From the NCBI RefSeq assembly GCF_000003605.2, contig NW_003119933.1, forward strand, positions 148,666-212,665: 64,000 nucleotides of DNA, in the 5' to 3' direction. Origin of the DNA: Saccoglossus kowalevskii. Lineage: Eukaryota; Hemichordata; Enteropneusta; Harrimaniidae. Below are positions 1 through 12,365 of this stretch, in pieces; positions within the stretch are counted from its first letter, which is position 1; each line of letters begins with the position of its first letter. Both the position numbers and the translations under genes were made by a program. The notes beneath the pieces were generated by a model. That model was not told where the DNA came from. It saw only the letters and a list, made by a program, of their open reading frames with translations, and ran no database searches.

Positions 1-419
1 GTCATGATCATTTGAGGGAAGGTAGATAGAGATTTGTACGATGTAAATTAACCTCTTCTATTAACATGACAACATATCATAAATTAATCGGGAATTACTA
101 AGTATATTCAATGTGCTTGAAAAGAAACCGGAAAACTGAATTCAGTCGAAATGTTCAGCATCACCCTGATTGAGTTGAGATGCATTCCTCTTATGAATAC
201 ACTATTCCTTGAAGTCGCGCTCTCCAGTTACGGGGCGCTTCCGTTACGTTGAAATGACGCACATGGGTTCAAATTCACCACTGTTGTTTGGTTGTGTAGT
301 CGCTCGTCAGAATATCAGAATATCTCTCAAACATAATCATTATTGACGGACGTTTTGTCGCGCTTCGTTACTAGAGGGTGCGGGGGGTTACTTTGCTGCT
401 GATAGGTGTGTAGCCCACA
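1..419. other. Unannotated left edge
   Basis: I see no convincing coding exon, RNA gene or clear repeat here. The stretch is AT-rich single-copy-looking DNA upstream of a dispersed repeat. Confidence 0.4.
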
Positions 420-730
420 CTGCAAAACCCAGAGCCCATTTTAGACCAAATTGGACCAAAAATGTATACCCCATCTTAGACCAAATGAGATCAAAGGGGA
501 CATACACGGCATAATATGTTTATCAAAAACATTTGGAAAATCCGGAAAATAACACCAAATGCATAAACAAAGTTGAAAACCTTTCTTTAATATATTTATT
601 GGGTCCATTTTAGAGTAAATCCCTAAATTTTGTGGATCCTATTTAAGACCAGATGGCTGAAAAAACACACCCCAAAAGGAGGGCGGCACATCCGCAGGAA
701 GTAGTCCCTCCCCCGGGGGGGGGGGGTTAT
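420..730 (+). repeat. Dispersed repeat with CCATTTTAGACCAAA phrases
   Basis: The phrase CCATTTTAGACCAAA and close variants recur about every 35-150 bp, followed by a GGGCGGCACATCC block and a run of C/G ending at the poly-G near 716-727. A second, opposite-strand copy of the GGGCGGCACAT and poly-C/G end lies at about 8940-9310. The repeated phrase structure and second copy show this is a repeat family. I cannot name the family. Confidence 0.55.
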
Positions 731-904
731 AATATAGAGGTTTTAGATGACGGGTTAAGCACAGACATATTGCATATCTCCCGTCAACGTTATATTAATA
801 TAAGATAATACAGTGATGACCTAGAGAACATTCTCACTGCTGAACACATTTCGACGAACCACCATAATAATAATGCATAAAATACGCGCGCATTCTCGGG
901 CGGA

Positions 905-1045
905 GCTACGTCACAGGATGTTGCTATGACGCGCAGCACTGTGCAATGTATTTAAATGGGCTCTGCGCGAGCTGATGTATAACTCGGGTCGAGGAGCCAG
1001 TGAAAACAGCTACAGTCGAGAAAACAGCACAAACTCAACTTTGAG
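905..1045 (+). promoter_or_regulatory. Probable promoter and 5' UTR exon of first TMEM26-like gene
   Basis: A CRE-like TACGTCAC lies near 907-914 and a TATA-like TATTTAAAT near 949-957, about 30 bp before a plausible start of transcription around 980. The following 65 bp have no long ORF and end TTGAG/GTAATC, a plausible splice donor at 1045/1046. A plausible acceptor (TTTCACAG) ends at 1573, in front of the start codon at 1611. A short 5' UTR exon spliced to exon 1 is therefore inferred; cDNA is needed to confirm it. Confidence 0.45.
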
Positions 1046-1610
1046 GTAATCATGAGCAACCAAATATGTTGCACATGTAGGGGAAGTCGTGTAACACCGT
1101 TCGAATGAGTCTCAACAACTAGCCCGAAAGTACTGTTTCTGGGGATGACCGTCCCTGAAAATATGCGCGCGAACGTTGGTTTATATCACACGTGGCATGG
1201 CATTCTCGTCTGGAGGATAGGAAAACTTAGTGAATCAAATTTGTTTTAGTAGATATGCAAAACATATAGTCTAGAGTCTGGAATGTATGCTCAGAGTATG
1301 TTTCGGTATGTGAGAATACTGCCAAAGTGTGTTGACGTTGCCAAGTTTGTGACTTTATAGAAAAACAAACTGTAATGATCCGTACATGATATATCACGTG
1401 TCACGTGATACGCCCTTGGAAATAAAGAGTGTCTCACTGTCCAAGTGGCTGTTTTTAATGTTCATTCTGTCCAGCAATATAACAAAGGAAGGCTCTAAAT
1501 AATTGCTTCATATTGTTACTGCACTGGATTAGGTGCGACATGTTACATTGTGACGAGGACCTGTGTTTCACAGTACCTGTCCAGACTCCCGGGGGACAAC
1601 AGTGCTCGAT

Positions 1611-4174
1611 ATGTGCTGCAGTTGTAGTAGTCTTGGAAAACGCGGAATCACTAGATTCCAGGTGTTACAAACATTGATATTATCCATTATTTGTGTGGCA
1701 GTTGTACTAATTACGTCTTGGCGAATCTACACCGAACATAACTATGCGCTGGATGATATCTATTTCTTTTTTTCTTTGATACCGGGCGCAGTTCTGTGCC
1801 TGGTTACTTTAATACTACTGCTCGCACTGCTCATTCCCGGACGATTCACATCTTGCATCACTGGCTGCTGCCGCAACAACAATGCGTTCTATGGTTTCTT
1901 TGCGTAAGTATCCCGTTTCATTTACTATTATCATCACAATACTGTTTAAGCTCACCTGGATGATGGTCGCATAAATTTCGGCGACCTCTTGTGATCTCTT
2001 TCATCGTGCCAGCATACAACAACAAAAGGCATGGTTTTATAAAGATTTGTTTAGAATGGAATCAACTCAAAACAATGGTATGTACATTCTGCTGATAATG
2101 TCTATGGCAGGATATTACTTCACAAATATATATATATATAAGGGTATACACTTTTATAATGTTCGAAATTCCCTCATATGAATTTCGAAATACGACGTAT
2201 TACCCAGCAAATCACTTTTTATACAAATGGTAATTCACCTTCGTCTGCGCACATGTAGGTGGACTAAACTACCAAATAGTTTACGCAACTTATCTTGTTC
2301 GTATTATCTTCTCATCGTCTGTATTTTAGGATGTTTTCTTAGTATTTTCTATATGTGCTGTGTTAACTGATTATTTTTGCACAGTAAACATTTTAGTTTT
2401 AGTTTCTTTTGAGTGCCACAGGACACAGTTACATATTCATGTAACCCCGCTTTTACACATAAATTTATATTGATATTAATAATAAAATTTGATTCCACAG
2501 ATGGTGTGATCCGCTCCTGTTTATGGTATTACAGGTGTTATCATGGGTACCATTTGTCAGTTTCGGTCGTGTCAATGTGGCACACTCATTGGTTGACAGC
2601 AATGTCACTTTGGTGGCGCAAGAGATATATGACGAGCGACTTCAGCTATTTGACGATGGTGAATGGCCTTGGGCCCCGGCGGAATATAACCTCGTAAGTA
2701 CGCGTCTTCTAAACTAAGAACTAGCTCCGCACGCATGGGTCTGGTGTACATGTGCGCCTGTGTATGTCTGGGCTTGTGTCGGTCTGTGTAAGAAAATCTC
2801 AAAATATTTTGAGCGAATTTGGTGTATAGCTACCCTTGGGTGATGAGCAGACATGATAGGTTTTAGGGCTATATCCGTGCATATTAAGTGACTAATAAGC
2901 ATATTGATTGACTTCTTTCAAAATGTTTAAACAAAATTTGGAAATTTTCAAAACGAATTTTGAGCAAATTCGGTAGAGTAATGTGCATAAATAATTAGAT
3001 TTAGAAGCATACCAGTGCATATTAAGTAGCTAATTTGCATACTAATGTTTGTATTCCAGCTTATGTAAGCAAAATTTCAAAACCTTTTGAGCAGAGTTTG
3101 ATCAAATTTGGTATACAGTTAATTACCTTAGGGTAATTTGCAGACATGGTTAGTTTAAGAACCATGACCGTGCATATTAGGTAACAAATTTGCATATTAA
3201 TATTCTTATTTCAGCCTCTGTGAGCAAAACTTCAATATCTTCGGAGCGGATTTTGATCAAATTTGGTAACTTGGGGTAAAGTACAGGGCTATGTCTGTGT
3301 CACTATGTCTTCTCTGACTGTTACGGAGTTAACATTTTTATACATTTTTTTTATAAAACATGAATGTTTGCTTATATTCTGGAGAGTTCAATCTTATTTT
3401 ATATAAATTGACAATATTTAAATGGGATTGCTCTACGGATAATCCTCGCTGTCCGGATACTCGATCAAAAGATTAAAATATCATCTTGATGTATTGTATT
3501 ATGTATTGTTTTCACAGGATTTAATAATGGTACAGGCTTCCCTCCTGGTCATTGTGCTTGTACGTGCATTTCTACCACGAGGTGGTGTCTCATTTGAAAA
3601 TATGTTGAAATGTTGTGCCTTATGGTTGTCGGAATCGCTCGATCTATTGGCTTTCTTAGATGAGCTCAACACCGAAGTTTTGCCTCATCCTTGTTTACCG
3701 TATGCTGTGGCAATCGCTGCGTCCGTCAGTTGTGTTCAGTTCCTGGCGATGTGCACCTTCTTTTACTATCCATCTGTATATAGCGAGGATGAGGCGAAAG
3801 CCGAGACAAAAGGAAATCGTTTTCGCCTCGGTCTGACTATCGTTTCAGCATTCGTGGATGACATGCCTCTGCTTGTCATCCGGGTCCTTATTCTCAAAGA
3901 GATATACTTGCCTCTGAAACAGATCAGTGCTCTGTACTTCTTCTTTATAATCAAGAGCTTTCTGTTTGGTTCTATGGGACTGGCTCTGGCTATCACAGAG
4001 GGCGTTAAGTGCACTTCTCGGCGGATGGAAACATCAAAAATCGCACCAAATGAAAATAATAATGACGACAAATCGCGATCTATCGTAGAGAACGGGTCAC
4101 AGATGGATGTTTTCGATCTTGAAAGTGAATTGGTGGTGACGAAGACCGAACACATAACAGACATTACTGTTTAA
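1611..4174 (+). CDS. TMEM26: TMEM26-like multipass membrane protein, copy 1
   Basis: Three coding exons: 1611-1903, 2501-2693 and 3518-4174, joined in phases 2 and 0 with GT-AG borders, giving about 380 residues (human TMEM26 is of similar length). ATG 1611 is chosen because it aligns with the start of the downstream paralogue (M..C..LGKR.ITRFQ); in-frame sequence upstream reaches only a GTG. The protein has about eight hydrophobic segments: one at residues 20-40, one at 50-75, and the rest in exons 2-3. Exon 3 carries the family-like RxFLPRGG, DLLAFLDEL and FVDDMPLLVIRVLIL stretches, which resemble LLPIGGG, DILEFTSE and FIQDGPFLVVRLIL in TMEM26 as I recall it. The C-tail is hydrophilic and acidic. 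Family function is poorly known. ATTAAA at 4282 and AATAAA at 4548 are candidate polyadenylation signals. Confidence 0.75.
2780..3290 (+). repeat. Imperfect tandem repeat, about 140-155 bp units, in intron 2
   Basis: Three diverged units follow one another inside intron 2 of the first TMEM26-like gene. Landmark GTGCATATTA recurs near 2877, 3015 and 3170, each copy preceded by a TTTGATCAAATTTGGTA-like stretch and followed by a CTAATTTGCATA-like stretch. The third copy is followed by a partial fourth. Confidence 0.65.
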
Positions 4175-5837
4175 CTACTTTAAGTTATGTCACTCATACT
4201 GATGACATCAGTTGATTTGATATTTTGTATTATTATTATCATGGGTGTATGCGGATTTTAAATTTAAAATGATTTTTAAACATTAAAGATGATTAAACAT
4301 GATTTTCCCCGCTCAAAAATGATGCATATACTAATCCCAAAGACCCGTCCACACTAGAAATTAAAAAAAAAAGTTTGTGTGTTGTTGTTTTTTTGCATCC
4401 AAGAGAGAACATGAAATAAGTACTTCATAAACCTGTTTTTCATAACATGCATTGTATATTTTTTATTTGTAAAATTCTACTTGATTTTATATAATATTTG
4501 CTGGGAATTTCGGAGCGAGGAGCCAATAACCTACTGTGAATTATAGAATAAACTATTATTAATAATATTACATTATAATCAATATCAACGAATACATCTT
4601 ATTACACAATGCAACAGTATGTGTACTAGTGTAGATTTGTGCCGATGACAATACAAAACACGTTCGCTCGTAATATACATAATTTGTACATTTTATGATA
4701 ATCGCAAATTTGTTCTTATGAATTGACCATTGAAGAAAAAACATCTATCCAGAAAAAGGGGAGATGAAACAAGAATTTGACAGATAAAATTTTAGTTGAA
4801 TTTGGATCTCAAGACATAATCAGGATTTATCCACAATGTGCTCTAAGTTGAGTCGAATGTTAGATATTATAGTAGTCTTATAATAGTGTGGTACCGCATT
4901 AATTATATATGTTACGTCGTCTCGCTCTATTTAATGACCCCAATGGCTCTGTTAACGTGTCTGTGTCCGTTTGTTATGCCCCGCGGAGATAATAGTAATT
5001 TCAATGGACCATGAACAAAAGCGTCGTTCAGGTGGTCGCCATGTATTATTGTACCTGTAGAGTTTCAATGTCTGCTAGCCCAATCAGTACTATTGCATCT
5101 TGCCGCTGAATAACATCAATAAATCTCAGTGGTTAATTTGTTTTTGCGAGTCACCATGGTATCAGTGTTATAGAAGATTTTAAGTAGTTGCGTTTGTATC
5201 ACCGCAGCTGATCTTGCATGAACTCACATTCTATTCTATTTCCCCCTGTCATTTTGTCTGTCTCTTTTGTTATTTTTAGTGACAACACAATGCAGTAATT
5301 AGCGCCAGAATTTGATTTAGTTATACGAGCTGCAGTAAGATAGCGTCGATATGCCGCAATAAATTTTTAACAAAAAAAAGTTTGGAAAATACTCATAGCT
5401 TGGGCAATTTACTGAAAAAATAAAAGTGTTCGATATGATCAAACAGTCTGGTTTTCTACACTGCAATGACGATGAAATTCAGCCACTAAACGGGAACAAT
5501 GGCACTCTGACATTACAGCAATTTAAGTGTATTTTATAATCCTTACGTTTTTAGGAAATAAAATGGCAAAACATTTTATTCAGGGTTGCAGAAGAAAACA
5601 AACAAAATGTAACGGCTAAAAAAACAACTGAGAAATGAACGCACAACATAGACCAGGTTAACGTATTCTTTTATTAAATTAATTATGTTAATACAACCAA
5701 AAACAGAAGGATTTACTCTATCAACCGTGTCAATACTAGCATTCATAACAACTTATGAATATTTCGATTAAAATAAAAAGACTATAAGGACCCTCTCAAG
5801 GGTCTTTATAATTCCATAAGAGCAGCCTGGGGAGGAG
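4175..5837. other. Intergenic region, no gene seen
   Basis: This is the 3' flank of the first TMEM26-like gene, with candidate polyadenylation signals near its start, followed by AT-rich sequence. I see no coding exon or RNA gene. Confidence 0.5.
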
Positions 5838-6803
5838 ATTTTAACATGACTTAAAACCCACTGCCTCAAACCTTCTGTAGATAGATATTTTCCGGAAATT
5901 TAAATAATTTTGAAAGCCTTCAGTGAACCTTGTAAACTATTTTGCACGAAATTGGTAATAATAAGATGAACTTAGTCCTTATTTCCAAATGGAATATGCT
6001 ATACAAGTTCACGAACATTTCTTAGACAATTCGTGGTTAGTGTTCTCATGTAAATTACATATTAAATTTGAGGCAGGTGGGCTGTGTATGCAAGATCGGC
6101 CAAACTAATAAATGTTCATGATCTAACGCGAACAATCATAAAATGAAAGCCAGCGGCCGACGTCAAGTTAGGTCGACGTTTATATGAGCTCTGATTTCAA
6201 ATCAAATTTTTTGTGGTTTCTTAGCATAATAAGACTTTGAGTCACGCGATTAATGAGATCAAAATCAAAAAGAGACAGACGACAACGAGAATTTAGTGTA
6301 TATAAAGTCCCGCAATGAAGCACTCTGATTGGCCGAAAAGCATGTTTTAAGTATAAGAGAACGAGAACTCTGGTGGCACATAAAGTCCTATCTGTGATAA
6401 CCTACCTACCCGAGCCCGCAGTCCGAGGCATATTGCGAGAGGACTTCACATCCCAGAAAAGCCCGAATAGAAAGGTGTTATCACACTTAAACCCAGTGCC
6501 CTAAACCATCTACATATATGTCATAAAATGTCGTACTTTTAGGGTCGCTTTAAGTAGGTCTTGTAAACGATTTGTAAACAATGCTCCAATTTTCAAATGA
6601 AATATGCTATAGAAACCTCGATTATTCATTACGCAAAGCTTAAATCAGTGCACGTGAGTCGAACTTTCTGAATTTGTGGTCATTATTATAAATTTACATA
6701 TTGAAATTAACGCAGGTGGGTCATACAAGTAAGATCCGCATGGCGATACATTTATTAACAGTCATGACCTAACATGAAAAATATCTCAAAAGCCGATGAC
6801 TGA
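5838..6803 (+). repeat. Diverged tandem duplication upstream of copy 2
   Basis: Two blocks, about 5838-6172 and 6478-6803, align over their whole length with substitutions and small gaps. Shared landmarks are the ACTTAAA-CCCA-TGCC-AAACC segment, TTCAAATG-AATATGCTATA, GCAGGTGGG followed by CAAG-AAGATC, and TCATGA-CTAAC. They lie just before the second TMEM26-like gene. The pair may be a duplicated piece of 5' flank or two copies of an unclassified repeat. Confidence 0.6.
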
Positions 6804-6972
6804 CAACGATTTCCAGATTTTTCAATGAGAAGCGTGTCTGACAGATCAATCTTTGTGCGAGCCCCGAGTTTGAACCCATAATTTGTGAAGGGCACAAATG
6901 AAAATACGCCGAGAACAAAGGATCTGTATGACTCCTTTGAAGACGAGTACCATCTCTTATTTATATGCCCAC

Positions 6973-6986
6973 TATATATAAAAAAT
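6973..6986 (+). promoter_or_regulatory. TATA box of second TMEM26-like gene
   Basis: TATATATAAAAAA lies about 46-59 bp before the start codon at 7032. This spacing fits transcription starting about 30 bp downstream of the box and a very short 5' UTR. Position and motif only; no expression data. Confidence 0.5.
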
Positions 6987-7031
6987 AGGGTATTATTCGG
7001 GGTATAGTTAGTTGAGACGTTCGGATTTGCC

Positions 7032-10000
7032 ATGACCACTTGCTGCAAACGGCTTGGAAAACGTGATATTACGCGATTCCAGGTGTTTTGGACGTTGATT
7101 ATATCGATTGTCTGTGTGGGTGTAGCACTAGTTACCTCCTGGAGAATCTACATCGAACACAACTACCTGGTGGATGATTTCTACTTTTTCATTACCTTAA
7201 TTCCAAGTGGGTTTCTGTGCCTGGTTGTTTTTATACTACTTTTCGCATTATGTATGCCATCACGCATCGGTTCCTGTGTCCGTGCATGTTTCCATTCCGA
7301 GAATGCATTTTATAGCTTATTTTGGTGAGTATGGCAATTTTGTTGTCAAGTTTGAAGTGGTTGATAGTATTATTGATACATTTCCTAACGGTGGTACTCA
7401 TCAACACTCTTCGCAATTTGAATCGCTTACCATACCCAACAGTGGAGTTCGGTGTGCGTTGGTTTTATTCCGGGTTATTACTTTACACTGATTTAAAAAA
7501 TGGGTTTCATTGACCCGTTGAATTATGAAACAATCTAAGATAATAGAACAATGTGCCGGGAACTACATATTTAAACAAAATTAGAATGGGATCCTGGACC
7601 TGTAAAGATGTGACAGTTTTAACAGTTTGTCGTATGAGCGATGTGAAGTCTAACATTAGACCTCATGCGCGTCTACTTTGAACGAATTACTTAACTTTCA
7701 AAAACGTTGAAATAAAATGAAATAAATAAAAAATGCCATAATAGTTTTTATTCCAACACGTTAATTCAGTACGGTATGAATAAAAACAACCACGCCTTGC
7801 TCTAATATATTGACGTCCTTTGTGTTGCTTATCAGTCATTTTAATATTTTAATGCGTAATAGAAAAGGCCGACCAAGGTGCTTCATCGCATCTGCCAGTT
7901 TTTGTTGCTCTCCAATTACCATAACAAAAGTATTACTTAGAAACGCTTCAAAAGAGCTGCAAGCATTGTTTTCGTTTTACACAGCTTTTCTTAGGTTAAC
8001 TCACATTCAGGTTGTTTGGCCTCTATTGTGTTGCTTGCAATTTATTTTTAAATTCCGGCAAGTGATCGACACCGATCTGAAGCATACCGGACAATGAGTG
8101 TCGTGAGTATCTTCGAAGTCAATCGTTGGCCGGCACGTATTTTACGGTACATTAAATCGTTTCAGTGATTTATTCACTGAATAATGATAAATGAAACTTT
8201 AAAATATTGTAGGATCAAACTGGTTCCAAAATAGCGTAAATCGGCCATCGGTTTGTACTGCTAGTTCCTGGCGCGGAAGGGAGTTCTACGCGTATGTTTT
8301 ACCTGGTTCACACAGATTAGAAATACGCCGTTGTAGGGCCAGTGAGAACATCAGTGTTAGCATTGGCTCTACAACGGTGTATTTCGTTTGCGATCACACG
8401 ACATTAAAAACTCCGGTGTAATTTTATATTACGCCTGTGTAGCACCCCCTCTGTAGTTAGATTCGTGTTTGAAAATATTCGTACCCTATCACTACGGTTA
8501 TTATTTTCAATTGCTTCCTTGAATCTTGACTTCAAAGTTTTTACTTTTTGACGACACAGTTCTGTGGGTATATCTTCCCCAATTCCTTGGCTTTTTGTGC
8601 AATAATCCAGCCTGAGTAAACCAGGCTATCATGGGAGTTTCCGTGCATCAATCTAAAAATGCTTTCCTCTTGTCAAATAGAAATTAGTAGCAGGACTTCA
8701 TTATTATCCAATTATTTCCGAGACTACTCGTTCCACTGACCAGAGTGGTACGTGTATCACTCGTCGTCATGTCGTTGCTATTGACGTAAACATGAATTCC
8801 CGATAGAGGGTGTTTGTGCCACTGTGCGTGTTCACACACATTTTTTTTTTGTTTAGAATTTAGGTCTGAGCTCGGACTCTGGTCAGAAAGTTTGCGCGGG
8901 TGTAAAACTGGTCACACGGTAAAAATAACACTGTCGTTAAATTTCCCGGTGGGGGGGGGCTATATGCATAGAAGCGCAATACGGGTATGTGCCGCCCGAC
9001 TGGGGTGTCATTTCACGTTATTTTGTTTAGAAGTGGGTGATCATTTATCAATGGTTTGGTTTAGAAGTGTGTAGCATTTATTTACTTTTTCACAGGTCCT
9101 TATATTCAAAGCCAAATGCCGGAAAAGCCTGAATATAATGCATTGCCCGGATGCGCTCACTGGTTGCGAAAGTTGTGAGCCGAGTGTTTTTTTTTCGCTG
9201 AAAACACTTTTGATTAGAAGTAAGTGGGTATATAAATAGAAAAAAAAAATGGTTTAGAAGTGAGTATGGTTTACGAGAGGTGGGCTGCACACCCTTACCC
9301 ACTTAAGGTGGAAGTAGCCCCCCCCCCCCCGGTTAAATTTACGGCGGTGCTACAACGGCGTAAATGTTACGTGTGGACCAGGTATTTATTATCGTTATTC
9401 TGTGTTCCAAAGATTGATTTATGTGTGACATTAATATTATTCTCACTTAACAATATTTCACTAAAATATGGGATTAAAAAGCAATTGAAGTTGTAAAAAA
9501 AATATAAAGTTCTGTGTATAATCGCAAGGGTAAAGAGACGGTGGAGCGCTATGTTAGCCAAAATCTGCTCGCAAGGCGTCATATGACATGTCTGTGCTGA
9601 GACAGCGCTTCTTGTGACGACACAACTAAACGCCCTGACAGTGGCGGCTGCACATGGGGGGGGCCTCTCCGACAAATTGTTGAGGGCGCCCCTCCCCCAT
9701 AGTCAAGCTAAAAATTTGCTCCTCAAAATGCAAGAAATAGCGTTTCAGACGGTCTAGAATTCAATATTTTCCGGGGGAGCATGCCCCCTACCCCCCAGTA
9801 TAGTATAGGGATGGTGAGCAGATCCCCTCCCCTGACTGATCATAGTAATGTTCAGAATAATAGAATACCATTGTGGTATCAACTTGCAGGTCTTTACTTA
9901 CATACTGTTTCTAATTGTAGGTGGTGTGACCCTCTGCTGTTCATGACATTACAAGTATTGGCATGGGTGCCGTTCGTTAGTTTTGGCCGTGTGGAGGTGG

Positions 10001-10904
10001 CACATGCATTGGTGGGTGAAAACATAAGTTTGGAACCACAGGAAATATACGATGAACGACTAAGTTTATTCGACGATTTCACCCGGCCCTGGATGCCTAC
10101 TGAATATAATCTGGTATAGAAATACTTTTATTTTAATATTTAACAATGAATTCTACAGCGTAAATACCGGTATATGTGAGGAAATTTCATTCAATGTCAC
10201 ACACACGTGGTCATTTACCGGAAGATACAATGTCGATTCCCATCTACCTTCTAACAAATTTACAATGTTTAGTTTCTAAATAGTCAATGTGTTTGTTTAT
10301 GCATCTTCTTTTACAATAGGATCTGATAATGGTCCAGTCTTGTTTATTGGTGCTCGTCATCGTGCGTGTCTTTTTGCCGAGAGGTGGTATCAGTTTCTCA
10401 AATATACTTAAATGCTGTGCATTATGGTTAACAGAGGCTCTCGATCTTCTGGCTTTCTTGGATGAACTCAATCCCGATGTCCTGCCACATCCTTATCTTC
10501 CTTATGCCGTCGCCTTGGCTGCCTCTATCAGCAGTGTCCAGCTGTTCGCTATGTGCACAGTTATATTCTACCCGTCCGTATATGATGAATGCATCGAAGA
10601 GAGTGAGAAGAGAGGAAATACTGTCCGCCTCACGCTCACCGTTCTATCTGCCTTTGTTGATGACATCCCGCTTCTCATTATCCGGGTACTTATTCTTAAT
10701 GATATCTACCTACCCTTGAAACAGATTAATGCCCTATACTTTTTCTTTATCATCAAGAGTTTCTTGTTTGGCACGATGGGAGTGGCCCTCGCTATTACAG
10801 AGGGCGTTAAGTGCACGTCTCGAAAAATTAACACAAATAGAGCATCAGTATCACCAGCTTCAATGAAAGAAAACGAGTCTAAAATCGAAATTATAGAACT
10901 GTAA
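7032..10904 (+). CDS. TMEM26: TMEM26-like multipass membrane protein, copy 2
   Basis: Three coding exons: 7032-7324 (293 nt), 9921-10113 (193 nt) and 10320-10904, about 356 residues. The first two exons have exactly the lengths and phases of copy 1, so the two genes arose by tandem duplication. Residues align along the whole length, including LGKR.ITRFQ, the EIYDERL.LFDD loop and KQINALYFFFIIKSFLFGTMG in exon 3. About eight membrane segments are predicted. The C-tail is shorter and unlike that of copy 1, so the cytosolic end is the diverging part. The intron 2 donor is GTATAG, which is weaker than the GTAAGT in copy 1. Intron 1 is 2.6 kb and holds a DNA transposon and other repeats. Confidence 0.75.
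8302..9382. mobile_element. Non-autonomous DNA transposon with terminal inverted repeats and TA target
   Basis: The left end (from 8302) and the reverse complement of the right end (to 9382) share CCTGGTYCACAC, then TACGCCGTTGTAG after a short variable spacer. Both ends are flanked by TA (8300-8301 and 9383-9384), as expected for a TA target duplication. A sub-terminal inverted copy of the ACGCCGTTGTAG motif lies at 8324-8385 and forms a hairpin. No transposase is seen. TA targets suggest a Tc1/mariner-related or other TA-inserting family. Confidence 0.65.
8940..9310 (-). repeat. Second copy of the dispersed repeat seen at 420-730
   Basis: Read on the minus strand, this stretch has the GGGCGGCACATACCC block, a poly-C run and repeated CACTTCTAAAC phrases, like the poly-G-ended repeat at 420-730 but in opposite orientation. 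It lies inside the 8302-9382 transposon, so one element probably carries or was invaded by the other. Confidence 0.45.
9640..9830. repeat. G/C-run repeat fragment
   Basis: A compact stretch of G and C runs containing TTTTCCGGGGGAGCATGCCC, next to exon 2 of the second TMEM26-like gene. This style of sequence is common in dispersed repeats of marine invertebrates. I recognise the pattern only, and give no family name. Confidence 0.4.
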
Positions 10905-12365
10905 AACAACAACAACTAACTATAAATGAGTTACCGACAGGTGAAATTGGATGAGTGACTAACCCAACTATTATGCATTAAATTAGACTTTATATTGGAC
11001 ATAAGGTTAGAAAAAGTCACCCTTCTTGGCAGTCACAAATTTATATATATCCCAATCACACATTCTAAAAAACAGCTTTAAAGCAATATAAAGACGCAGT
11101 ATAAATATTATATGGAGTAAATGCAATGTACAATTCAATGTTTTTTATGGTACAATTTTATATTCAATATTTTTTTCAGCATATTAGTTTATATTCGAAA
11201 AACAATATTACACTGCACAATTTACAAAATGTAAGGAATGTACTTGATATATACATTTAATTGAATACAAATTTATCTTACATGTAGAGGCGTGTAAAGG
11301 GAACAATTTACAATATCTAAGCGTTAAACTCACACTCAATTATACAGAATTTTATTTATTTGTCGATTTCATATACAGTTAGCATTAATGGTTCAACTAT
11401 TAAATGCACTTAGTGATTAGTGATTACGAACTGAAGAAGTAATCGTGGTGTCATACGTGTTCGTGCTCGTGCGCGTGCGTGTGTATGTGTATGTGTTATG
11501 TGTTTTTTCTATGGCTTTGGTAGAAAGAGGATTAGGTTTTCTTGATCATTGAGACTATGAAGGCTTCAAGAGACTATAATGCGATATCATATCACTACCT
11601 CAAACATTTCTAATATTTTTTTCTTTACTGCATCAAAACAGATTACCATGATTGTTCTCAATTTAGTTCAGTTTACCGTACAGTTGTCATTATATAAGTG
11701 TCTTCGAATTGTCTTTCATTCGGATTTATTTTGGCTTCAACAGTTTCAACATGAGTGCACCATTCCCAGCATGACCTGTGTTGGAAAAGTTTCAGTTCAA
11801 TAAATATCAATTGTTTCCAGTGTGTGCTATTGTCCCATCTCGATAGCTCAGAAATAACGCACAGTTTATCTAAATTTAGGTGTTATGCTTAACTGTATGT
11901 ACCATAAGTTTTGACGCTGTGATTTTCATAATGAATCACTTACATATGTGGTATGTGAATAATATGAGGCAAAGAAATCGAGTTTTTCTGGTACGTACAT
12001 TCTCAAGGTGCAGATAGGAGTGTCGTTTCGCCACGTGACCTGGGAACGCGTTTCCGCAAATGAAATGCATTTCCTTTTTATATTTATTATTCTTTTCTAA
12101 AAAAATACTTCTCAGTAAGTATTGTACTATTAAATGAGACAAACCCCACGAGAGTAGACGACATTGTAAAATAGCGAATTGGTTTTAGCATCATTAACAA
12201 ATAAATAGAATTAAGTTCATTTCAAATTTCTAAATCGCAAATGTGTGTCACTAAACTCATAAACTTTTTATATGGATTGAAGTGTAACAATACTACACTT
12301 TCAGTTATTTAGCTGACTAAATACCGGTCATCTATTCGTCATGAATAGATGTAAAATGGCGTATT
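10905..12365. other. Intergenic region, no gene seen
   Basis: AT-rich 3' flank of the second TMEM26-like gene. ATTAAA near 10977 is a possible polyadenylation signal. A short GT-rich microsatellite lies at about 11466-11505. Short open frames here lack splice context and family resemblance. Confidence 0.5.

Noticed and set aside
3766-4164. Minus-strand open frame of 132 codons opposite exon 3 of the first TMEM26-like gene
   Set aside because: It is the antisense shadow of a real exon, with no splice context or family resemblance.
7810-8097. Plus-strand open frame of 95 codons in intron 1 of the second TMEM26-like gene
   Set aside because: No family resemblance, no splice sites at its ends, and it lies within an intron.
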